A DNA stretch of 10,262 nt from an uncultured bacterium (GCA_937949995.1 CALFEO010000034.1:1-10262); one strand, 5' to 3'; numbered from the stretch's first letter, positions 1 to 6,498 are shown. Numbers and translations: made by a program. The notes: a model not told the origin generated them from the sequence alone.

Positions 1-69
1 TAAATAATAAAGCGAGCGGTAATACATTAAAATAATAAATAATAAAGTTTTAAATAATAAAGCGAGCGG
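1..69. repeat. 19-bp direct repeat pair in AT-rich DNA
   Basis: The 19-mer TAAATAATAAAGCGAGCGG occurs exactly at 1-19 and 51-69. Between the copies lie further AATAATAAATAATAAAG-like words (about 30-47). The stretch is non-coding and lies downstream of the mltG stop codon. The window begins inside it, so it may extend further left. Function unknown. Confidence 0.8.
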
Positions 70-90
70 AGTGATTTATCTTTATTATTT
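52..90 (-). terminator. AT-rich hairpin downstream of mltG
   Basis: Bases 52-62 and 80-90 form a perfect 11-bp inverted repeat (AAATAATAAAG / CTTTATTATTT) around a 17-base loop. It lies 32 bases past the mltG stop and would form in that transcript. The stem is almost all A/T and no clean U-tract follows, so its role as a terminator is weak inference. It may simply result from oppositely oriented repeats. Confidence 0.3.
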
Positions 91-112
91 GTTATTTGTT
101 ATTTATTATTTG
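85..112. repeat. 7-bp tandem array (TTATTTG)
   Basis: Four uninterrupted heptamers are visible: TTATTTG, TTATTTG, TTATTTA, TTATTTG. The array ends 9 bases before the mltG stop codon. It is one of three heptamer arrays of different sequence in this window; the others are at 6434-6468 and 10228-10262. Confidence 0.75.
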
Positions 113-121
113 TGCTTGAGT

Positions 122-1144
122 TTACTCGCCGTAGGCTTTCCAACGATTTAGCTTGTGTTCTTCGGCGTTGCGGCCGTAGTAGATATTGCCGGCATCATCG
201 TGAAGATAGAAGTAATAATCGTTTTCGGCGGGATTAAGAGCCGCATCGAGAGCGTCTTTGCCCGGATTGCAAATTGGGCCGGGAGGAAGGCCGGTGTTTT
301 GATAAGTATTATAAGGAGATGCGAATTCCAAATCTTGGAGAGTTGGTCTGGCTCGGCTGTGACCGGTTACATAATTGACAGTTGCGTCGGATTGCAGGCG
401 CATGCCGATTTTAAGACGGTTTAAGAATATGCGCGCGATTTGCCGGCGTTCTTCGGGAGTGCGGCCCTCTTTTTCGACGATGGACGCAAGAATAACAACC
501 TCGTGCAGAGTACGGCCCTGCGCCTGTGCTTGTTCGGCAAAGCCTTCTGTTTGACGAGCAAACTCGTTGAGTTGTTTTAAGACGACGCCGAGAGGAAGTT
601 GATCCTTCCAAACACGGTAAGTATTGGGGAAGAGATAGCCTTCGAGCGAAGAACCGGCAGGTAAAGCTTGCAAAAATTCGAATTGCTCCTCCAAGCCCTT
701 TGCATGTGATTGACCGACGCGTGTATCTCCGACCAATGATTTAACCGATGTCGCGGAAACATCCAGATCCATAAGAGCAGATTGCCACTCATCGAGAGTT
801 TCGCCTTCGATAAAACGCAGTGTGATTTCTTCGCGTTTCGGACCGCGGGAAAGTTGGCGAGCTATTTGGCGGTAAGAACTGCCCGGAATTATTTCGTATT
901 CTCCGGGCAGAGCGCGAATGGCGGTTTTATCAATGAGTGCGTAAAGGCGATAACCCAACACCGAAGAAATGACATTTTTTTCGTTTAAGAGAACGGCGAT
1001 ATCTTGAACTGAAGAATCCGCCGGGATGATGATTGCAACTGTGGTTGATTCGGCAGTGTCGAAAAAAGCGGATGGCAAAAACCAAGCCGCAAAAATTCCG
1101 CCAGCCAATAAAAAGACTCCAAGAATGTAGATGATTATTCGCAT
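122..1144 (-). CDS. mltG: Endolytic peptidoglycan transglycosylase MltG (YceG-like)
   Basis: MltG is a membrane-anchored lytic transglycosylase that cuts nascent glycan strands near the membrane and so helps set their length. The 340-residue protein begins with a hydrophobic anchor (about residues 4-24) and has no signal-peptidase site. A LysM-like region follows (about 35-110), then the YceG catalytic domain. Family motifs visible are EGYLFPNTY (168-176), ASIVEKE (220-226) with the expected catalytic Glu224 (equivalent to E. coli Glu218), LQSDATVNYVTG (250-261), and SPYNTYQNTGLPPGP (276-290) followed by ICNPG. Length matches the family. The ATG at 1144 is the only start that keeps the anchor; no Shine-Dalgarno precedes it. 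It lies 76 bases downstream of the PAP2 gene on the same strand, and both may serve cell-wall synthesis. The assignment is secure. Confidence 0.96.
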   Translation of the reverse strand: MRIIIYILGVFLLAGGIFAAWFLPSAFFDTAESTTVAIIIPADSSVQDIAVLLNEKNVISSVLGYRLYALIDKTAIRALPGEYEIIPGSSYRQIARQLSRGPKREEITLRFIEGETLDEWQSALMDLDVSATSVKSLVGDTRVGQSHAKGLEEQFEFLQALPAGSSLEGYLFPNTYRVWKDQLPLGVVLKQLNEFARQTEGFAEQAQAQGRTLHEVVILASIVEKEGRTPEERRQIARIFLNRLKIGMRLQSDATVNYVTGHSRARPTLQDLEFASPYNTYQNTGLPPGPICNPGKDALDAALNPAENDYYFYLHDDAGNIYYGRNAEEHKLNRWKAYGE

Positions 1145-1220
1145 AAATAATTTTGGCCGTCGACAGACAAACGTTAAGCGTGCCGGGAGATTGTTTGACG
1201 ATCAATCAAAGGCATGACGT

Positions 1221-1742
1221 TTATTTCTTATTTTTTCGTAAAGCCTTGTGACCGAGACGAACCAAAGCGAATGATAGCAAACCGAGAGCGATTCCGCCAA
1301 GTATATCCGTGGGATAGTGAACGCCGGCCGCGATTCGACCCAGCATAACACCAAAAGCTATAAGAATTCCGATTCGACCGGCTCTTTTATCCGCATGATA
1401 CAATGCGACGGCCAAAGCCGTTGCGGCTGCGGCATGAGTGGAAGGAAATGATGTTGTTAAGGGCGCCGGGATAAGAGTGATGACTTCGGTAATGGCTAAA
1501 AACGGCCTGTCTCGTAAAAATAATACGGACAGCAATTCAGAGCTGAACACGGCCAAGCCGAACGACCAAAGCGCCTCTTTGACCGTGTGTTTTTCCTGCG
1601 GAGATCCGTATGCCCAAAGCCAAGCCAAAACCGGAGCAAATAAAAAAATCCAAACCCGCGCCAACGCTATGGCCATCCACTGCCCTATTGCGGATGCAAT
1701 AAAGACGCTATGAATAAAAACAACAATCTCGGCGTCGAACAT
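1221..1742 (-). CDS. PAP2-superfamily membrane phosphatase
   Basis: This is a 173-residue polytopic membrane protein of the type 2 phosphatidic acid phosphatase family, with hydrophobic segments near 11-46, 56-76, 104-117, 122-140 and 147-163. Members remove phosphate from lipid phosphates. Bacterial ones include BcrC/YbjG-type undecaprenyl pyrophosphate phosphatases, which would suit the mltG neighbour, but the substrate cannot be read from sequence. Motif 2 is PSTH (100-103, His103) and motif 3 is GRIAAGVHYPTD (135-146, Arg136, His142, Asp146), the R-x5-H-x3-D pattern. Motif 1 is degenerate: RP is present at 79-80, but the Lys expected seven residues earlier is Ser72. The start at 1742 lies immediately downstream of a good extended -10 element, so the mRNA may be leaderless. 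Confidence 0.9.
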   Translation of the reverse strand: MFDAEIVVFIHSVFIASAIGQWMAIALARVWIFLFAPVLAWLWAYGSPQEKHTVKEALWSFGLAVFSSELLSVLFLRDRPFLAITEVITLIPAPLTTSFPSTHAAAATALAVALYHADKRAGRIGILIAFGVMLGRIAAGVHYPTDILGGIALGLLSFALVRLGHKALRKNKK

Positions 1743-1748
1743 AACCGC

Positions 1749-1777
1749 AGTATAACATAAAATAGTTATAATGTCGT
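1749..1777 (-). promoter_or_regulatory. Extended -10 promoter for the PAP2 gene, probably leaderless
   Basis: On the minus strand, ACGACA (1772-1777, 4 of 6 to TTGACA) is followed by a 17-base spacer ending in TGT and then TATACT (1749-1754, 5 of 6 to TATAAT). Six bases separate the -10 from the A of the ATG at 1742, so transcription would begin at or next to the start codon. No ribosome-binding site is present, which fits a leaderless message. Prediction only. Confidence 0.5.
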
Positions 1778-1799
1778 AACGTTTATCGCACTAAGATAA

Positions 1800-2017
1800 A
1801 AGTTCATCAAGTCCAAAGTTCATCAAGAGTTACTTTTTAAGATGAAAGTTTATCAAGTCTAAAGTTCGTCAAGAGTAACTTTTTAAGATGAAGGTTTATC
1901 AAGTCTAAAGTTCATCGTCCCAAGTAACAAGTTTATCAAGTCTAAAGTTTATCAAGAATAACTTAGGCTTCTCTTGATAAACTTTAGACTTTTAACTTGA
2001 TGAACTCTTGATGAACT
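1800..2017. repeat. 45-46 bp repeat cluster A, running into nth
   Basis: Plus-oriented copies with core AAGTTCATCAAGTCTAAA begin at 1800, 1846, 1892 and about 1929. The first two are complete, abut directly and have a 46-bp period; the third is truncated. From about 1972 the same sequence appears in reverse orientation and continues to 2017. Each unit contains two shorter AAGTTCATCAAG-like halves about 16 bases apart. The cluster fills the PAP2-nth gap and also supplies the last ~21 codons and the stop of nth. The same family makes up the cluster at 2746-3047. I recognise no named repeat family. Confidence 0.85.
1938..1991 (-). other. 20-bp perfect inverted repeat over the nth stop codon
   Basis: Bases 1938-1957 and 1972-1991 are perfect reverse complements (AAGTCTAAAGTTTATCAAGA and its complement) with a 14-base spacer. 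Transcribed from the minus strand they would form a 20-bp hairpin spanning the nth stop codon (1952-1954). It could terminate transcription or protect the 3' end, but there is no clear U-tract. Confidence 0.75.
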
Positions 2018-2632
2018 ATGATTTTTAAGTTGATATCGACAGTATTTAGCGATCGGGCAAGTGGAACAGCGGGGGTTTTGAGGTTTGCAGAATTCGCGGC
2101 CAAAGGGGACGAAAACGCGGTTGATGGTGTTCCAGTGTTTTTTTGGGATAAGTTTTTGCAAATCTTTTTCCACGTCATCGCGTTTTTGCGAATTGGACCA
2201 GCCCAAACGACGAGTAACGCGGTAAACGTGAGTATCGACGGCGATAGCCGGTGTGTTGAACTCGTAGGATAAGACGCAGCTGGCGGTTTTACGGCCAACC
2301 CCGGGAAGAGTTATAAGTTCTTCCATGGTCTGCGGAACTTTGCCGTGAAAATCAGTTATGATTTTTTGCGCCAAACTTTTTAAAGCGCGGGATTTGGTAT
2401 GATAATAATTTATTGACTTGATAGAGCGTTCGATATCGGCAAGAGATGCTTGGGCGAGTTTTTTCCAAGTGGGAAAACATTTTTTAAAAGCCGGAAAAAC
2501 TTTTAAAACCTGTTCGTCGCGGGTGCGCGCCGAAAGCAGCGTGGCAACCAAAGTATCACGCGGATTGCCCAAATCCACGGCGCCGGATTTGATGTATAAC
2601 TTGCTAAGAATTTTGAGCACTTGGAGTGACAT
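1952..2632 (-). CDS. nth: Endonuclease III (DNA glycosylase/AP lyase)
   Basis: Endonuclease III removes oxidised pyrimidines from DNA and cleaves the resulting abasic site in base-excision repair. The 226-residue protein shows the helix-hairpin-helix LPGVGRKTA (109-117) with catalytic Lys115, AVDTH (131-135) with catalytic Asp133, and the iron-sulfur loop C182-x6-C189-x2-C192-x5-C198. The helix motif reads LLSARTRDE (32-40), closer to the archaeal-type LLSQRTRDE than to the LLSAQATD of E. coli. E. coli Nth has 211 residues; here 28 residues follow the last Cys, and residues ~206-226 are encoded by intergenic repeat cluster A. The start at 2632 matches the family N-terminus; only a weak AGAAG lies upstream. 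Repeat clusters lie on both sides of the gene. Function is secure. Confidence 0.96.
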   Translation of the reverse strand: MSLQVLKILSKLYIKSGAVDLGNPRDTLVATLLSARTRDEQVLKVFPAFKKCFPTWKKLAQASLADIERSIKSINYYHTKSRALKSLAQKIITDFHGKVPQTMEELITLPGVGRKTASCVLSYEFNTPAIAVDTHVYRVTRRLGWSNSQKRDDVEKDLQKLIPKKHWNTINRVFVPFGREFCKPQNPRCSTCPIAKYCRYQLKNHSSSRVHQVKSLKFIKRSLSYS

Positions 2633-2659
2633 AACAATAAGCTTCTAACGTTAATAACG

Positions 2660-2698
2660 TTTATAACCCCGAAGAACTCATTTCATTCGTTTTCGGGG
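2660..2698 (-). promoter_or_regulatory. Hairpin and -10-like element upstream of nth
   Basis: CCCCGAA (2667-2673) pairs with TTCGGGG (2692-2698), extended by a G-U and an A-U pair to nine pairs, giving a GC-capped hairpin in the nth leader or in the tail of the gpmI-1 transcript. Directly downstream on the minus strand is TATAAA (2660-2665), a 5 of 6 match to a -10 box, with only a weak -35 candidate at sub-optimal spacing (ATGAAA, 2681-2686, 15 bases). It could be a terminator without a U-tract or part of an nth promoter. The rest of 2633-2745 shows nothing I can assign. Confidence 0.35.
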
Positions 2699-2745
2699 CA
2701 GGCTATTTATAACGAGTTAAGTTGTTTAGATTAAAGTTTATCTCA

Positions 2746-3047
2746 CCAAGTAACAAGTTCATCAAGTCAAAAGTTCATCATATTAAGTAACAAGTTCATC
2801 AAGTCTAAAGTTCATCAAGAGAAGCATGAGTAACTCTTGACGAACTTTAGACTTTTAACTTGATGAACTCTTAAGTAACTCTTGACCTGTCCCGCGAAGC
2901 CCTTGGGCGCAGTGGGCTGAACTCCTGACGAACTTTAGACTTTCAACTTGATGAACTCTTAAGTAACTCTTGACGAACTTTAGACTTTCAACTTGATGAA
3001 CTCTTAAGTAACTCTTGACGAACTTTAGACTTTTAACTTGTTACTTA
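2746..3047. repeat. 45-bp repeat cluster B, between nth and gpmI-1
   Basis: Two plus-oriented copies (from about 2755 and 2792) are followed by minus-oriented units at 2831-2875, 2919-2963, 2964-3008 and a partial unit at 3009-3040. The complete units are 45 bp, abut directly and differ by one or two bases. Between the first two complete minus-oriented units, 2876-2918 begins like a unit for 11 bases and then switches to an unrelated GC-rich stretch. The last copy runs into gpmI-1, so its TAA stop (3045-3047) lies within repeat sequence. Same family as cluster A at 1800-2017. Confidence 0.85.
2801..2854 (-). other. 21-bp imperfect inverted repeat in cluster B
   Basis: Bases 2801-2821 and 2834-2854 are reverse complements with one mismatch (A2814 opposite C2841) around a 12-base loop. 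The stem sequence is nearly the same as that at 1938-1991, so both clusters carry the same hairpin core. It lies between gpmI-1 and nth in a run of same-strand genes, where it could limit read-through. Confidence 0.7.
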
Positions 3048-4619
3048 GATAAGCGTCCTTCCGATCATTTCATCGGGTTGAGGGATGCCCATGAGGCGAA
3101 GGATGGTGGGGGCTACGTCGGCAAGCATGCCGGCCGGAGGGGTCATGCTTAAATCACCGCCGATTACATCGCCGGTGGGGGCCTTCATGCCTTCGAGTTG
3201 ACGGCCGGCGATTAAAAACGGAACCGGGTTGGTAGAGTGCTCTTTATCAACTTCGCCGGTTGTCAAATTAACCAACTCTTCGGAATTGCCATGATCCGCG
3301 GTAAACAAAACAATACCCCCAACAGCAAGCGCCGCATCCACAATCCGGCCGAGTTGTTTATCCATTGATTCGTGCGCTTTGACCGTTGCTTCGAAATTAC
3401 CGGTATGAGCAACCATGTCGGGACTGGCGAAATTGGCAACAATAAAATCATATCCGCCGTCGGCTATCTCTTTAACAATGCGATCGGTAATTTGAACATT
3501 GGCCATTTCCGGAGCTTTGTCGTAGCTGGAAACGCGAGGCGAGGGAATAATGACTCTTTCTTCGCCGGGAAACTCTTCTTCGACCATGCCGTTTAAAAAG
3601 AAGGTTACGTGGGCATATTTTTCGGTTTCGGTAATGTGAAGCTGACGCAAACCCGCATCTGAAATCACTTTAGCGAGACAAGTTTCGACCGCCAGAGGCG
3701 GATATGCAACATCAACCGGAAAATCTTTTTCGTATTCCATCATGGTAACCATGTAAAAATTATTCATGGCCATTCTTTCGAATTTTTCAAACTCAGGAAG
3801 AGACAATGCTTTGGTTATTTGACGGGCGCGATCAGGACGATAATTAAAGAAAATTAAAGCATCATTGCTTTTAAGAGTGGCTATGGGTCGGCCGCTTTTG
3901 GTGATAACCGTGGGGACAAACTCTTCATCATAAACTCCTTTGGCATACGAAACTTGAATAGCCTCTTTAGCCGAAGCTGCCTGATCCCCTACTCCTTTAA
4001 CCATGGCATCATACACTTTTTGAACACGATCCCAACGATTATCGCGATCCATGGCATAGTATCTGCCGGAAACGGTGGCAATGACACCGACTTTATATTC
4101 TTTGATTTTAGCTTCCAATTCTTCGATGAAAGTTTCGCCTCCGTTATAAATCGTATCACGGCCATCCAGAAAGGCATGTATAGCGACTTTGGTGAATTTA
4201 TTACGCGCACAAAAATCCAACAAAGCATAAAGATGTTCCATGTGAGCGTGGACACCGCCGGGCGAACACAAGCCCATGAGATGAAGAGTTCCGTCGTTCT
4301 TCTTGCAATGTTCGAGGGCGTTTAAAAAAGCGCGATTCTCATAAAAAGTACCGTCTTCGATGCTCATCGTGATACGGGGCAAACTTTGAAAAAAGATGCG
4401 TCCGGCACCTATGGTAAGGTGTCCCACTTCGGAATTGCCCATTTGACCCCATGATAAACCCACAGCCTCACCCGAGGCGCGAAGAGTCATAGCCGGATAG
4501 TTTTCGATCAGGTTTTTAAAAACCGGCATGTTGGCACGGGTTACAGCATTGCCCTCGGCATCGGGAGCAACGCCGAAACCATCGGCAATAAGCAATACAA
4601 TCGGTTTAGGTCTTTCCAT
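3045..4619 (-). CDS. gpmI: 2,3-bisphosphoglycerate-independent phosphoglycerate mutase, copy 1
   Basis: The enzyme interconverts 3- and 2-phosphoglycerate in glycolysis through a phosphoserine and two metal ions (Mn2+ in characterised enzymes). The 524 residues match the family length. Metal and catalytic residues appear intact: Asp13 (ADGFG), Ser63 in MGNSEVGH, His124 in GGVHAH, Arg154-Asp155 (DGRD), Arg186 (SGR), Arg192, Arg261 and Arg264 (YRPDRARQ), Lys334 (KYAHVT), Asp401 and His405 (PDMVAHTG), Asp442-His443 (ADHGN), and His461 (EHSTNPVPF). The substrate loop after DGRD reads TIYNGG rather than the usual TPP. Only 6 bases separate it from the upstream paralogue, so the two are probably co-transcribed. 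No Shine-Dalgarno precedes the ATG at 4619. Its stop codon lies in repeat cluster B. Confidence 0.96.
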   Translation of the reverse strand: MERPKPIVLLIADGFGVAPDAEGNAVTRANMPVFKNLIENYPAMTLRASGEAVGLSWGQMGNSEVGHLTIGAGRIFFQSLPRITMSIEDGTFYENRAFLNALEHCKKNDGTLHLMGLCSPGGVHAHMEHLYALLDFCARNKFTKVAIHAFLDGRDTIYNGGETFIEELEAKIKEYKVGVIATVSGRYYAMDRDNRWDRVQKVYDAMVKGVGDQAASAKEAIQVSYAKGVYDEEFVPTVITKSGRPIATLKSNDALIFFNYRPDRARQITKALSLPEFEKFERMAMNNFYMVTMMEYEKDFPVDVAYPPLAVETCLAKVISDAGLRQLHITETEKYAHVTFFLNGMVEEEFPGEERVIIPSPRVSSYDKAPEMANVQITDRIVKEIADGGYDFIVANFASPDMVAHTGNFEATVKAHESMDKQLGRIVDAALAVGGIVLFTADHGNSEELVNLTTGEVDKEHSTNPVPFLIAGRQLEGMKAPTGDVIGGDLSMTPPAGMLADVAPTILRLMGIPQPDEMIGRTLI

Positions 4620-4625
4620 AATTCA

Positions 4626-6194
4626 TTAGTCGCAAATAAGAGATTTGCCTGTCATTTGTTTGGGAATCGGCTCGTGCATCAAATCCAAAATAGTGGGAGC
4701 GATATCGGCCAAGGTGCCGCGACGCAGGCGTTTTTTGGCTACCGAGGCACCGCAGAGAATAAACGGTACGGGATTGGCGTTATGATGAGTATCGCCCATG
4801 CCGTTATGAGCGTGGACCTCTTCGGCATTGCCGTGATCGGCCGTGAGAATGGAGATGCTGTTCGGATATTGATGAACCGCTTTACAGATGGATGCCAAAG
4901 CCTTATCAACAGCCTCGCAAGCTTTGACGGTGGCTTTAAAATTGCCGGTATGCGCAACCATATCAGGATTGGCAAAGTTTACGCAAATAAAATCATAACC
5001 TTTTTCAATGGAAGATTTTACAGCATCCGCGATTTCTTTGGCGCGCATTTCGGGTTTTTCATCAAAAGTTCTTACATCATGCGAAGGTATGCGGATTCTG
5101 TCTTCGCCGAATCTGGGATTGTCGTAACCGCCGTTGAAGAAATAAGTGACGTGCGCGTATTTTTCGGATTCGGCAATGTACATTTGTTTATGCGAACGCA
5201 AAGCCTCGACCAGTGTTGACGGCTGTTCATGATGAGTGAAAGCGGACGTAACATGATCGAGCTGTTTACCGAACTCGGTCAGAGTGGTGAACAACAGATT
5301 GGGAATTTTGTATTCGCGTTTAAAGCCGGAGTTTTTATTGCCATTGAAGTTTTTGGCGACAAAAGGCTTGGTTAATTGACGAGCGCGATCGGAACGCAAA
5401 TTCCAAAAAATGACGGCGTCATTGGCTTTGATGTGAGTGCATTTGGAATTACAATTAACCAATGTAGGCTTAATAAACTCATCGGTTATGCCGTTTTCGT
5501 AAGCTTGCTCGATGGCTTTTGTGGCCGTCTCGGCACGCTGGCCTTTGCCGTGAACCAAAGCTTCGTAAACCAGCTTGGTGCGATTCCAATTTCGATTGCG
5601 ATCCATGGCGTAAAAACGACCGGAGACTGATGCAATTTTGGCGTTTTTGGGAAGCTTGGACTCGAGTTGAGCCAACAACTTCAAACCGTGATAAGGAGGC
5701 GTGTCGCGCCCATCGGTAAAAAGATGTAAAAATACTTCTTTGACTTTGCGGCGTTCCATTAAATCGGTTAAAGCGATTATGTGATCGAGCGCGGCATGAG
5801 CGCTTTGCGAATTTGTCAGCAGACCCATTAGATGCAGAGCGCTGTTGTTGGTTTTTATGTGCTCGACGACTTGCTTGAAGGCCGGGTTGCGATTAAAAGA
5901 TCCATCAGCGATCGCACGGTTGACGATCAGTTTATCGGATAAGATGGGACGGCCTGCACCTATGGTTTGGTGACCGGCTTCGCTGTTGCCGACTTCGTGA
6001 GCGGGAAGGCCTACGCATTCACCGTCGGCGCAAAGTTGAGTGCTGGGATATTTGCGGAAAGCGGTTTTAAAATACGGCATTTTGGCAAAATGAATGGCAT
6101 TGCTTTTTATTTTGCGGGAAATACCAAATCCATCCAAAATTATGAGAACAACCGGATGACGCTTATTCAGTTCAACGGGCTTTTTGCAGGGCAT
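4626..6194 (-). CDS. gpmI: 2,3-bisphosphoglycerate-independent phosphoglycerate mutase, copy 2
   Basis: This is a second, clearly diverged iPGM of 522 residues in the same operon as copy 1. Key residues are retained: Asp21 (LDGFG), Ser71 in GNSEAGH, His133, Arg163-Asp164 in TDGRDTPP, Arg193, Arg199, Arg267, Lys345 (KYAHVT), Asp411 and His415 (PDMVAHTG), Asp453-His454 (ADHGN) and His471 (HHNANPVPF). Two loops depart from the family norm. GGVHSH is replaced by QSAHAA (129-134), which keeps the catalytic His but loses the glycines and second His, and FRPDRAR is LRSDRAR. A basic N-terminal extension of about 8 residues precedes the phosphatase fold. The start at 6194 has no Shine-Dalgarno; it is the first gene of the minus-strand run. 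It may be a true mutase or have shifted specificity. Confidence 0.93.
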   Translation of the reverse strand: MPCKKPVELNKRHPVVLIILDGFGISRKIKSNAIHFAKMPYFKTAFRKYPSTQLCADGECVGLPAHEVGNSEAGHQTIGAGRPILSDKLIVNRAIADGSFNRNPAFKQVVEHIKTNNSALHLMGLLTNSQSAHAALDHIIALTDLMERRKVKEVFLHLFTDGRDTPPYHGLKLLAQLESKLPKNAKIASVSGRFYAMDRNRNWNRTKLVYEALVHGKGQRAETATKAIEQAYENGITDEFIKPTLVNCNSKCTHIKANDAVIFWNLRSDRARQLTKPFVAKNFNGNKNSGFKREYKIPNLLFTTLTEFGKQLDHVTSAFTHHEQPSTLVEALRSHKQMYIAESEKYAHVTYFFNGGYDNPRFGEDRIRIPSHDVRTFDEKPEMRAKEIADAVKSSIEKGYDFICVNFANPDMVAHTGNFKATVKACEAVDKALASICKAVHQYPNSISILTADHGNAEEVHAHNGMGDTHHNANPVPFILCGASVAKKRLRRGTLADIAPTILDLMHEPIPKQMTGKSLICD

Positions 6195-6222
6195 AAAATA
6201 TCAAATAAAAACGAGATAAAAA

Positions 6223-6250
6223 CCGGCCACAGGACAACTATGTTGGCCGG
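6223..6250 (-). promoter_or_regulatory. GC-rich hairpin in the gpmI-2 leader
   Basis: CCGGCCA (6223-6229) and TGGCCGG (6244-6250) are a perfect 7-bp inverted repeat around 14 bases. It lies between the predicted promoter and the gpmI-2 start, so it would fold in the 5' untranslated RNA. It matches no riboswitch class that I recognise. Confidence 0.4.
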
Positions 6251-6268
6251 CAACCGAATTATTAAAGT

Positions 6269-6297
6269 ATTTTACTGCCGGAACCAAGATAAAACAA
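6269..6297 (-). promoter_or_regulatory. Predicted promoter for the gpmI-2/gpmI-1 operon
   Basis: On the minus strand TTGTTT (6292-6297) is followed by a 17-base spacer and TAAAAT (6269-6274, 5 of 6 to the -10 consensus). The leader would be roughly 70 bases. The -35 is weak. This is the minus-strand half of the divergent 6195-6505 intergenic region. Confidence 0.4.
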
Positions 6298-6328
6298 GTG
6301 GATTTTTGGCTAAACAGACAAAAAATGG

Positions 6329-6360
6329 TTTGTTGGCTTGTTGACAATTGTTTTGTTGGC
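6329..6360. promoter_or_regulatory. Direct repeats TTTGTTGGC flanking an ACAATTGT palindrome
   Basis: TTTGTTGGC occurs at 6329-6337 and 6352-6360, with 23 bases between the two start positions. The palindrome ACAATTGT (6344-6351) lies between them. The group sits just upstream of the plus-strand -35 box and between the two divergent promoters, where an operator would be expected. An alternative TTGACA/TATCTT pair (6341-6346, 6362-6367) has a short 15-base spacer. Regulator unknown. Confidence 0.3.
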
Positions 6361-6365
6361 ATATC

Positions 6366-6394
6366 TTGACAAATAGCTATTTTTATGCTAAGTT
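6366..6394 (+). promoter_or_regulatory. Promoter of the coiled-coil membrane-protein gene
   Basis: A perfect -35 TTGACA (6366-6371) is followed by 17 bases and TAAGTT (6389-6394), with TGC directly before the -10 as an extended -10 motif. The start of transcription would lie near 6401, giving a leader of about 105 bases. The layout matches the promoter at 8357-8385. Confidence 0.6.
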
Positions 6395-6422
6395 AACACA
6401 TCGTTTTAATAAACGAGACCGG

Positions 6423-6435
6423 ACTTTGACAAAAG
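6423..6435 (+). promoter_or_regulatory. Shared 13-base leader element, copy 1
   Basis: ACTTTGACAAAAG is identical to 8416-8428 in the leader of the next plus-strand gene. It lies 28 bases past the -10 box here and 30 bases past it there. In this leader, the heptamer array at 6434-6468 starts at its 3' edge. Confidence 0.6.
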
Positions 6436-6468
6436 CATGTAGCATGTAACATGTAGCATGTAACAATT
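6434..6468. repeat. 7-bp tandem array (AGCATGT/AACATGT)
   Basis: Five heptamers in register are visible: AGCATGT, AGCATGT, AACATGT, AGCATGT, AACAATT. The array lies inside the predicted 5' leader, 37 bases upstream of the preferred start at 6506, and contains several ATG triplets not preceded by a Shine-Dalgarno. Confidence 0.75.
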
Positions 6469-6492
6469 TTGGAAACAGACAAAAGAAAAGAA

Positions 6493-6498
6493 AAGGAG
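6493..6498 (+). promoter_or_regulatory. Ribosome-binding site that decides the 6506 start
   Basis: AAGGAG (6493-6498) ends one base before an ATG at 6500 but seven bases before the in-frame ATG at 6506. The spacing favours 6506, removing two residues from the longest possible frame. Confidence 0.7.

Noticed and set aside
1938..1991. Standard rho-independent terminator for nth
   Set aside because: The stem is long and perfect, but it is AT-rich, overlaps the stop codon and lacks a U-tract, so it is reported only as an inverted repeat.
2831..3040. CRISPR array
   Set aside because: The units abut directly with a 45-bp period; there are no unique spacers between repeats, no leader and no cas genes in the window.
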